Assembly (NCBI GenBank): GCA_022414725.1
Contig: CM039462.1
Span: 50,984,112-51,048,111, forward strand
Reading direction: 5' to 3'
Source of the DNA: Microglena sp. YARC
Lineage: Eukaryota; Chlorophyta; Chlorophyceae; Chlamydomonadales; Chlamydomonadaceae
DNA length: 64,000 nt
Shown here piece after piece: positions 53,426 through 62,297 of the stretch (its first letter is position 1; each line of letters starts with the position of its first letter). The translations under genes and the position numbers were made by a program. The notes beneath the pieces are model-generated. The model was not told where the DNA came from. It saw only the letters and a program-made list of their open reading frames with translations, and did no database searches.

Positions 53426-54400
53426 ATTCTGAGTAAGATTTATTTATGTATTACTTAGCAAGATCTATTTATGTATTTAGTACTGAGTTGTACCACTTCC
53501 GTTCTGGTCAAGATGTACTTCGTACTGATCAAAAACGCAGATCAGTGACCACCTCTGTTTTGCCGCATGTGTCAACACTTTGGCCGCCAGATTCGTACAC
53601 GCCCAGAATGGGGAATCACTTTTTATATTGTAAGCGATGGTTTGAACCATTGACCCATCTGATTAGACGGTTTAATGGTTCAAACCCTTGCTTACAACAG
53701 AGACCATTCAAACCCAGTTCTGTACTGCTTTGATTCCGTACAGCGACAAGTTATTTACTGCAATGACGTACTGCAACAAGTTACATACTGCAATTACGGA
53801 CTGCAACAACTTACGTAATGCAATAATGTACTGCAACAAGTAATTTAATTTACACACTACAAACAAATATAGAAGTACATAAAACGTTGTACTAAAAATA
53901 AAGTTACGTACTACAAAATGTTGTACAATCATTCATCATCGTGTGAAGTAAGGTACTTATGAAGAAAAATAAAGAAGGTATCAAGGTTATCAGCGCAGCT
54001 TCAATTTTTTATGAGCCGAGGAATGATCCCACACAAGCTTAGAACGATCCATGCTGCATTCTAGTGCAGTGTAGTGAAGGGTAGTTCAAAAAGGGAAGTT
54101 TGCACAAGAGGTAAGTGCGTGTTTGCATGCACACTTTAATTAGGATGTGCGTAGTTTCACACACATCCCATACCCCCATGTGCATGTGTTTGGCGGAGCT
54201 CCCTCTTCAAGGGGGCGGGAGCCCTCATGTTTACCCATTTGTCCGTTTGTCCGACCGGAAAAAACTTGAAGCCTGACACGTCAGGCAACAGTCGCGTAAC
54301 TATCTCGCTTCGGTCAGCTCCCTCGTTGCCACCTTTCGTTCCGTTGCCAAACACTGTGCCAACTTTCCGCGTCGCTTGCAACGCTGCATAGGACTTGTCC
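53426..54400. other. Spacer without genes; includes a hairpin and GTACTGCAA repeats
   Basis: The 53629-53696 inverted repeat is listed separately. At 53745-53850, CTGCAACAAGTTAC and TACTGCAAT phrases recur about five times. At 54189-54258 a segment (TTTGGCGGAGCTCC, GGGGGCGGGAGCCC, TTTGTCCGTTTGTCCG) also exists in inverted orientation at 60382-60468. No coding frame is supported. Confidence 0.4.
53629..53696. repeat. Hairpin with 23-bp arms (21 of 23 paired)
   Basis: The left arm TGTAAGCGATGGTTTGAACC (plus ATT) and the right arm AATGGTTCAAACCCTTGCTT (plus ACA) are complementary except at two positions. They are separated by 22 bases. The size suits a small MITE core or a miRNA-precursor-like hairpin. 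A third partial arm (CCATTCAAACCCAG) follows at 53703. Confidence 0.85.
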
Positions 54401-54408
54401 ACTCACTT

Positions 54409-54600
54409 TTTTTAATATACGTCTCTGTCACACATTCCAGAGACATGCATGCTTTTGCAAGGTACATTTTTAATATACGTCTCTGTCACACAAATTCTGA
54501 CAGAGGCATGCATGCTTTTGCAAGGTACATTTTGAATATACGTCTCTGTCACGCAAATTCTGACAGAGACATGCATGCTTTTGCAAGGTAAATTTTGAAA
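54409..54600. repeat. ~60-bp tandem repeat, three copies, with internal hairpin
   Basis: Copies begin at 54421, 54479 and 54542 (GTCTCTGTCACACAAATTCT then GACAGAGACATGCATGCTTT). In the third copy TCTCTGTCA and TGACAGAGA form a perfect 9-bp stem. ATGCATGC adds a second dyad in each unit. The sequence from 54600 to 54930 holds the 54696-54786 block and a short G run at 54816, but no gene. Confidence 0.8.
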
Positions 54601-54929
54601 GGTACAAAGTAAGATGCCTATGAAGAATGCTCCACAAGATAATCAACAAAGCAAGTGAAGACATTTCAAGCATTTTTGTTTTTAGTTGTGAAAGGAATTT
54701 CACCCCTGGAGGTCTTCCGACAAAAACCAACGACACCTAGGATTCAGTTCGAATGGCGTTGTCACTCGTACAAAATAGTAGGCACACTTAGGGTCAGTAG
54801 AGGTGGTGGGTGGGGGGGGGGGAATGAGCCAGCTAATGGTCACACTATTTGACAGAGATGTCAAATGCAGGACAGGAAAGTTGGCCTCCAATACGGCTAG
54901 CCTCTAGTAACGTTACACCGAGACCCTGA

Positions 54930-56745
54930 ACCCTTTACCTTCAACTGCGAGTAAGCATCCCCACACTGCACACAATCGCACCACACACCACAGATTGACT
55001 GCATGAGTGAGCATCCCCATACTGCACACAATCGGGTCACACACCATTGAGTGACTGCATGAATGAGCATCCCCACACTGCACACAATCGCACCACACAC
55101 CATAGATTGACTGCGTGAGTGAGCTTCCCCATACTGCACACAATCGGGTCACACACCATTGAGTGACTTCATGAATGAGCATCCCCACACTGCACACAAT
55201 CGCACCACACACCATAGATTGACTGCATGAGTGAGCATCCCCATACTGCACACAATCGGGTCACACACCATTGAGTGACTGCATGAATGAGCATCCCCAC
55301 ACTGCACACAATCGCACCACACACCATAGATTGACTGCGTGAGTGAGCTTCCCCATACTGCACACAATCGGGTCACACACCATTGAGTGACTTCATGAAT
55401 GAGCATCCCCACACTGCACACAATCGCACCACACACCATAGATTGACTTCATGAATGAGCATCCCCACACTGCACACAATCGCACCACACACCCTAGATT
55501 GACTGCATGAGTGAGCATCCCCACACTGCACACGATCGCACCACACACTATGGATTGACTGCGTGAGTGAGCTTCCCACACTGCACACAGTCACACCACA
55601 CACCATAGATTGACTGCGTGAGTGAACATACCCACACTGCACACGATCGCACCACACACCATTGCGTGACTGTGTGAGTGAACATCCCCACAACTCACAC
55701 GATTGCACCACACACCATTGAGTGACTGTGTGAGTGAACATCCCCACAACGCACACGATCGCACCACACACCATTGAGTGACTGCATATGTGAGCATACC
55801 CACACCGCACACAATCGCACCACACACCATAGATTGACTGCGTGAGTGAACATACCCACACCGCACATGATCGCACCACACACCATAGATTAACTGCGTG
55901 AGTGAGCTTCCCACATTGCACACGATCGCACCACATACACACACCATAGATTGACTGCATGAGTAAGAATACCCACACCAAACACGATCGCACAACACAC
56001 ACACCATAGATTGACTGGGTGAGTGAGCATCCCCACACCGCACACGATCGTACCAAGCACACACCATATATTGACTGCATGAGTGAGCATCCCCACACCT
56101 CACACGATCGCACCACACACACACCATAGATTGACTGCGTGAATGAGCATCCCCACACTGTACACGATCGCACAACCCACACACCATAGATTGACCTCGT
56201 GAATGAGCATCCCCACACTGCACACGATCGCACCACACACCATAGATTGACTGCATGAGTGAGCATCCCCACACCGCACACTATCGCATTACACACCATT
56301 AAGTGACTGCGTGAGTTTATGTCTCCACACTGCACACGATCGCACCACACACACCATTGAGTGACTGTGTGAGTGAGCATTCCCACACCGCACACAATTG
56401 CACCACACACCATAGATTGACTGTGTGAGTAAACATACCCACACCGCACACGATCACACCACACACCATTGAGTGACTGTGTGAGTGAACATCCCCACAC
56501 CGCATACGATCACACCACACACCATTGAGTGACTGTGTGAGTGAACATCCCCACACCGCACACGATCACACCACACACCATTGAGTGACTGCATGAGTGA
56601 GCATACCCACATCGCACACAATTGCACCACACACCATTGAGTGACTGCATGAGTGAGCATAACCACATTGCACACAATCGCACTACACACCATTGAGTGA
56701 GCTTCCCCACACGGCACACGATCACAATCAAACCACACACAACAC
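54930..56745. repeat. 56-bp minisatellite, about 32 copies (1.8 kb)
   Basis: The unit combines GAGCATCCCCACACTGCACA, CAATCGCACCACACACCATA and GATTGACTGCATGAGT. Two sub-variants (ATAGATTGACT and TTGAGTGACT; ATCGCACC and ATCGGGTC) alternate, producing a 112-bp secondary period in the first 600 bases. Minus-strand frames of up to 375 codons (Cys/Val/Trp-rich) follow from the period and are not called as genes. Confidence 0.95.
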
Positions 56746-57039
56746 AATTTGACTTCATGAGAGAGCAACTTATTCGTTTATTCCTACATTCCTGATGCCT
56801 ATATTCCACACATGCCTAAATTCCTACATGCCTGCTCAATTCATTCCCCTTCATGCCCATTCAATTCATTCTCCTACATGCCCTTTCAATTCGATCAACG
56901 CATTCTCCAACAAGTTTCATGGTGTTAAGTCCCCCTTGACTCCGCCAAAACTGCGGGCACATTTGGAGTCCCGTAAGGCACCAAGACAAATTTAATAATC
57001 ACCATCCTCATCATCACCAAATGCTCTTTAACCGTTTTA
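56746..57039. other. Spacer, no gene
   Basis: CATTCCTACATGCC-like phrases recur four times at 56783-56885. No ORF is supported. Confidence 0.4.
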
Positions 57040-57640
57040 GTGCTTTAGCTTGTTTTGACAAAATCCTTTGTGATCCCGCAGGTCATTTTTTTAATGTGCT
57101 CGAGGTACCCTCACGTGTACTGGCGTACCCTCAGTTTTCAACCTCCTCCTGGATTGGGAGGTTGGGGACCTCAAGAATGTCCTGCCTCATCAGTCTCCAG
57201 CTTCCTTCAACAAAATCCTTTGTGATTGCAGGATGATACTATTTGAATATGCTCAAGGTACCTTCAGTTGTACTGGCGTACCCTCAGTTTTCCAGCCTCC
57301 TCAGGGAATGGGAGGCTGGGAACCTCAAAGATGTCCAGCCTCAGTCTTCAGCTTCCTTCAACAAAATCCTTCGTGATCACTTAGGACGAATCCATTTACT
57401 TTTTGTCGATGTGCCTTCTCGTACTTGTACTGGTGTACCCTCAGTTTTCTTACCTCCTCAAGGAATGGGAGGCTGGAGACCTCAAGGATGCCCTGCCTTG
57501 GTCTCCAGCTTCCTTCGACAAAATCCGTCGTGATCATTTAGGACGATCCCATTCGAACGTGTTCAAGGTGCCTTCTCTTGTACTGGCATTGCCTCAGGTT
57601 TAGAACCATCTTAGGGATTGGGACGTTGGGGTCCTCAAGG
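57040..57640 (-). repeat. ~155-bp tandem repeats derived from the RWP-RK gene's 3' coding end
   Basis: Four copies with anchors (minus strand ATCCTTGAGG or similar, then CCCAxxCCCT, then CAGTACA) at about 57635, 57482, 57325 and 57170. The copy at 57535-57640 is the coding C-terminus of the RWP-RK frame (ILEDPNVPIP, NLRQCQYKRRHLEHV). The next copy, 153 bases on and in the same frame after one TAA, reads GILEVSSLPFLEEVRKL and HQYKYEKAHRQK. The further two have lost the frame. Each also carries TTCAACAAAATCCTTYGTGA. Confidence 0.7.
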
Positions 57641-59911
57641 ATGTTCTCCCTCAGTCTGTCGAGCAAGTCGGTGAGACGCTGGCGCTTAGTGGGATTTCTC
57701 TCTAGCATGGGAACGTTCTCAAGGAAGTTAGCAATGGAGATCAGCTTCCGGTATGGCCAACGGCCGATGTTGAAGTCTGTGCACAGGGTCCGCAAGGAAG
57801 ACAGACTCAGACCGAGCTCGGAAGCAGCCGCTTTCATGGGCCACTCATACAACGCTGCAAGGTCAGCTTTGCTCAGATGGGGGGTGATGGGAGGTGGGGG
57901 TGGGAAGGGGATGTGTGGGGGTGAAGGGGGGTGGGGGAGTCTGGCTCCATAAATGGTGCCTCAGCCGTTGAGCTAGCACCTAGGTGACTTACAAAGTGCT
58001 CACCTCCCTCCGTGTCTGCCCCTCCTGCGAAGTCAACCTCGCCAAAGCAGGCGTCACGGCTACCCAGTGTGAAATCCGTGTTAACGGAATCGAGTGCAGA
58101 CATCTCAGGGCGCAAGAGCTTCTTGCCTGAAACCTCTTGATAGGCTGGGGCTTCTACCTGGACACCCTGAGACAGCAGGGCATCCACCATGCAAGAGTCT
58201 TCGTCGGCAGTAGGTTTGAAGATGCTATCATTCAAGCCGCGGGCATATCTGGAGTCCAGGAGGGCACCAGGAAAAATAAAACCATCACCATACACATCAT
58301 TGCGCCATGCAGGTGCCATGCCCACTAGATATTGATCACTCATGCTGCTGTGGATCATACTCTCTCCAGAGCCAGCACCATCGGCAACAAAGGTTGGGCA
58401 GTAAGGCAGCAGCTGGTGATTGGGAGTACCGATGATACTCTTGATCAGGGGAGTGTGAGATCCGATGACTGGCGGAATGTGATATCCAGTGACTGCGGGA
58501 GAGTAAGAATAAGCTGGAGCCTTATTGTTGTCACTGGGCATGTTAGGAGGCGTTGTCGTAGCAGTGGTAGCAGTGGTAGCAGAGGACCAAGCAGCTACTG
58601 ATTCGCGCGCAGTAGCAGCAGCAGAGTGCCAATCAGCTACTGACACAGTAGCAGTAGCAGTAGCAGCAGCTGTTGAGGACCAAGGAGCTACTGATTCATG
58701 AGCAGCAGCAGCAGCAGCAGCAGCAGAGTGCCAAGCAGCTTCTGATACAATAGCAGTAGCAGCAGCAGCAGCAGTAGCAGACCAAGCAGCTACTGATCTA
58801 GGAGCAGAAGCAGTAACAGTATTAGAAGTAGCAGTATTGGAGGACCAAGCAGCTACTGATCCAGGAGTAGTGGCCGCGATGTCGTCCTGGATAGCATCAA
58901 GGGACAGCTCTATCTCATCAACACCATCATCATCATCCTTGTGGCCAGCCAAAGCCCAGTTGCTCCAAGTCTGGTAAATCTCATAGCAACCAATGCTATT
59001 GGCGAATTCATCGTGGAGTGTAGCCGAAGGGAAGGTACCTGCAACCAGAGCGTCAGGATGAATGAATCACTGTGTTTTGTGGTATTAGCGGGGTCGGTAG
59101 AAAAGGGTGGGAGAAGTCCAGAAGAGCGATAGGGTGGTCTCTCTATATCTATACGTTATATGTGTATTAGTTATTTAGCTGCTATGAACCTTCATATTCC
59201 TGCTTGCTTAGCTGTCTGTCCGGTATGAGGAACTATTATAGGGTAAAGATAAAAGTGCAACCCTGGCTGTGCGTCTAAATCCAGCTGTTGTAAGTCCGGG
59301 GGGTGGAGGGGGTGGGGTGGGGTGGGGGGGCAGGAGCAGGGGCAGGGGCAGGGGCAAGGAAAGGGTAGGAGATTGGGATGAGGTGAGGATTGGGATTGGG
59401 AGCCTTGGGGAGAGGGAGATATGTAGAGGCCCTTATAGTTATCATTTCGTCTGAGTCATACCTTGAACCTACCCTTCATCCCAGAGAAATCATGAGAGAG
59501 GAAGCAAGGGTATTATATGTAGGGACCGGCATATCATATGAAGTTGACCAAAGGCGAGAGTGATATCATATCGTATCATACAAATTGCATCATATAATAT
59601 TGTACATAAATGGTAACTTTGGCCTAGTCAGACTGCTGTCACCACATGATATCATATGATATCATGTTTCCCTAATTATATGAAAAGAAGTGAGAACATA
59701 AGAGAGGGTGAGTACAATGAAGCTTTCTCTTCAGAGGAAGACAGAAGACAGTAGTAAGTGTTAGCTTACTCGATGCCATGTCGTTCAACAATACAGCATG
59801 TCCAAAAAGGGAAACGATGATTACCCAGTGGTCCCATCCACTGCCACAGCGGGTCTTACCTATGGAGGCAACTTCGTACTTGCCAAGATTCCACGCCCGA
59901 CCTGCATTCAT
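57538..59911 (-). CDS. RWP-RK domain protein, two exons, likely transcription factor
   Basis: Exon 1 is 59911-59770 (ATG with an in-frame TGA nine bases upstream), donor CGA|GTAAGC. Exon 2 starts at 59035 after CTCTGGTTGCAG, and the phase joins exactly (codon AGT). Encoded in order: a short Trp-rich start, a hydrophobic HWVIIVSLFGHAVLL, an acidic DDDDGVDEIELSLDAIQDD, a long Ala/Ser/Thr region with five SVAAW/SVADWH-type repeats, a Tyr/Pro-rich part, then LSKADLAALYEWPMKAAASE and IGRWPYRKLISIANFLENV, the RWP-RK DNA-binding domain. The end (LNLRQCQYKRR) resembles RKD-type proteins. RWP-RK factors act in nitrogen response, sexual differentiation or gamete identity in plants and algae. Between the Ala-rich part and the domain the frame shifts by one base at a run of six G (57879-57884), an assembly error, mutation or small intron. 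Confidence 0.7.
59037..59769 (-). other. Intron 1 of the RWP-RK gene
   Basis: Bounded by GTAAGC (minus, 59769) and TTGCAG (59037). It contains a G-rich stretch (about 59290-59420, GGGGCAGGGGCAGGGG), which on the minus strand gives a C-rich intron, and several ATATCATATGATATCAT-like palindromes at 59525-59666. No other gene is seen inside it. Confidence 0.55.
59645..59666. repeat. 22-bp perfect palindrome in the RWP-RK intron
   Basis: CATGATATCA followed by TATGATATCATG-type sequence forms a fully self-complementary 22-mer, within a cluster of CATATCATATGA and ATATCATATCGTATCAT motifs from 59528 onward. Confidence 0.85.
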
Positions 59912-60632
59912 TGGTATTCAGTACCCCCCACCCCCCCCTATTGGGACTTGCGTTATTGTTGACACTTAGTAAGGCACTATTGGTATGTACACAGCATTTA
60001 TACATCTTCCTTGTTTTCACCATTTTGGTTTCCGGCTAATCAAAACCACACTCAATTTATGCTCAAGTTCATGGGGCCACCCCCAGGCTAGGGGAAGTCA
60101 TGATTTTACCTGACAGTGTATGATAAGCAATTTAATCATTTTTAAAATTCGTCTAAATCTCCATCCAAGTCACTCTAAAACTACCCTCTAGACCCGGCAA
60201 AAATGCTGTGCGACTGTCGGACCCTCTACTCCCGACAGGTTCTTGGCGCGTCGGAAAATTGGTGGAGATTGTTGGCTATCGGAGCGACAGGTGGCACCGG
60301 AATCTAGTCCTGAGGATCGAAATCAAGGTTTACGACAGGGGCCACTGGCCCCGAGCCAGTAAGGCCCAGGGTTTGAACGTGCGGACAGACAGACAATCGG
60401 ACTGCGGAGTGGCTCCGGTGGCTCCCGTTCGGGGCTCCCGCCCCCCCAGAAGGTAAAGCTCCGCCAAATAATTATTTATAAAGCTCGGATAGGGAGCTGA
60501 GAAGAAGCAAGTAGCCTAAAACATAAGCAATTTTCGGAACAAAGCAAGACACCTACCCATGGCTCCAACGTTTGAGTCGACGGGAGGCAGGGCGTGGAGA
60601 TTTGCGCTGAACATCCTGGCCTTGGCACGTTG
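59912..60632. other. Upstream region of the RWP-RK gene, no gene
   Basis: The RWP-RK promoter should lie here (minus strand, from 59912 upward), but no TATA box can be assigned. A plus frame of 82 codons at 60208-60456 has no recognised domain and overlaps the dispersed repeat 60382-60468. Confidence 0.35.
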
Positions 60633-61372
60633 CTAGATAATTGAGTCACTGAGTGGTAGTGAAGGCTGCGAAATGTGACGTCGAGGATTGGAGCCAAGGC
60701 TCAAGGGACTCGTTGCGATCGCCGTCTGATTGGCTGGTCGTGATGACAGGTCGCTTCGCGAGCAGCTTGATCTTTGGTGAGATGAGGTAGTGTCTGTTGA
60801 AAGACCGTTCACAGATCTCAACTGTTCGGTTCTAAGTAAACACGCCCTAGCTTTCCCCCCACCTTGTTTACCGCATAGGCCTGTTAAGATGAGGTGACGT
60901 GACTGCAAATTCAAATTGTATGAAATCTGCTCCGGAGACAAGGTGACTGCCTTCGCTAGTTGAGGGAGCTGTCTGCCGTATCCTAACGTCAGCTGGTGTG
61001 GGACAAATGCACTTTTGCAGGCCGAACTTTGAGGGCCTGCAGCGCATCCGTCGTGCTCACCGTTTTGCTCGCCCGATTTGCTGTTCCGATTGCTAGGTAC
61101 GTCTAATGTACTGAAGTCGCTACCCATGGAGGGGCTGTAAACATTATCCAGTGTTTCACGTTGCTCTCCTAAAGTAGCATTATTCCAACGGAAAACCGCA
61201 TCTGGGTAAATCACTAGAATACGACAGACAGGTCTCTTTAAAAATCTGTACCTCCACCAGGAGGCATCATCATGTCCCAAAAGTTGATTCAAACCGATCA
61301 ATGAATTCCGAGTATTGGAAGTAAATGATATGGATATTTGCGATTTGTTTAAGACTTTTTTTTCTGAGAACA

Positions 61373-61373
<1 letters not shown>
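60633..61373 (-). CDS. Hypothetical ORF, 246 codons, Ser/Asn-rich
   Basis: The longest non-repetitive unassigned frame of the window, starting at ATG 61373. The start is basic (MFSEKKVLNKSQISISF), the middle hydrophilic, and the end rich in Ser, Arg and Asn. I recognise no domain. A GKQGGGKA stretch superficially resembles a P-loop but lacks the final Ser/Thr and has no supporting motifs. The start is directly next to a 25-base G run (61380-61404). It could be an exon, a mobile-element ORF or chance. No splice sites or neighbours support it. Confidence 0.3.
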
Positions 61374-61379
<6 letters not shown>

Positions 61380-61404
<25 letters not shown>

Positions 61405-61749
61405 TATTTGGAATTAAGATAGATTACAAGTGGTAGGAGACAAGACAAGTAGTCTCCTACGTGTACTACAGGTTCTGCACTCCGGCAATGCCGGGCGGCG
61501 CCCCGGCCCCAGGACCTGGCAGGAAGCCATCCTGGCCGGCCGGGCGGTCTGGGCAGTCATGTATGATACAGCTATATATCGTATCATAACGGGGGGGGGG
61601 GGGGGGGGGGGGGGCTGCCTCATTTGTTTTTTTTTGCAAACTTTTTATTCAGGTCTCCAAATGAAATTCCGAGGCCACCCATGAGTAGGCATTAGTAAGC
61701 GCAGTCTATCGACTCCACTTTAGAACTTCGTGCAATAAGTATATACCCC

Positions 61750-61798
<49 letters not shown>

Positions 61799-62297
61799 AC
61801 ACACACACAGCCCACTCCAAATCAAATTCTGAGACCACTCATGAGTAGGCCTTGGCAAGGGCTGACCATTGGTACCACTTTGGACCTCGCGCATTAAGTA
61901 TACACTCACCCTATCCGTGCACTACAAATCCGAGGAGGCAAGGACGTCATTGTGTGCGCCATATTGTAACCCCGCCGAATAGCTCGTTTCAGTGATATGA
62001 TTGGTCTACTGGTACACCAAATCGCTGACACGAAGCGGGGTCGGGGGTTCGATTTCCCCCTACGGTCACCCTGAGGCCTGAGCGTTGCTGGTCGTTGTTG
62101 GTCGGCTCCCAAAGGGGTAGGTTACACTGCTTTTGGTCCGGCCGATTTTTGTCGATTTTTGTCGATTTAACTCCAAAATCTTAGTGGTCACACTACAACA
62201 TTGACCAAAATCGATTTTGGTCAGGACCAAAATCGGACCAAAAGCTAAAGCTAAATCGACCAAAAGCAAAAGCAGGGGGGGGGGGGGGGGGGGGGGG
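61380..62297. repeat. Four long G/C homopolymers with duplicated flank
   Basis: Runs: 25 G at 61380, 24 G at 61591, 34 C at 61751 followed by (AC)n, and 23 G at 62275. A ~100-base block (CTCCAAATSAAATTC, CCATGAGTAGGC or CTCATGAGTAGGC, GCATTAAGTATA) occurs at about 61652-61748 and again at 61812-61905, each copy ending in C-rich sequence. Confidence 0.9.
61985..62070 (+). other. tRNA-like (A box/B box) remnant, possible SINE head
   Basis: GATTGGTCTACTGGTA (A-box-like), CGCTGACACG (anticodon-loop-like) and GGGGGTTCGATTTCCCC (T-arm with B box) appear in tRNA order and spacing. The acceptor and anticodon stems do not pair well, so it is not called as a functional tRNA. Confidence 0.35.

Noticed and set aside
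55373..56500. 375-codon Cys/Trp-rich minus frame that looks like a secreted repeat protein
   Set aside because: It spans only the 56-bp array, and similar frames are open in other registers.
60860..60890. Walker A-like GKQGGGKA in the 246-codon ORF
   Set aside because: The final Ser/Thr is missing, and no Walker B or other NTPase motif follows.
61985..62070. Functional tRNA-Val
   Set aside because: The T arm is good, but the acceptor and anticodon stems do not pair, so it is kept only as a tRNA-like remnant.
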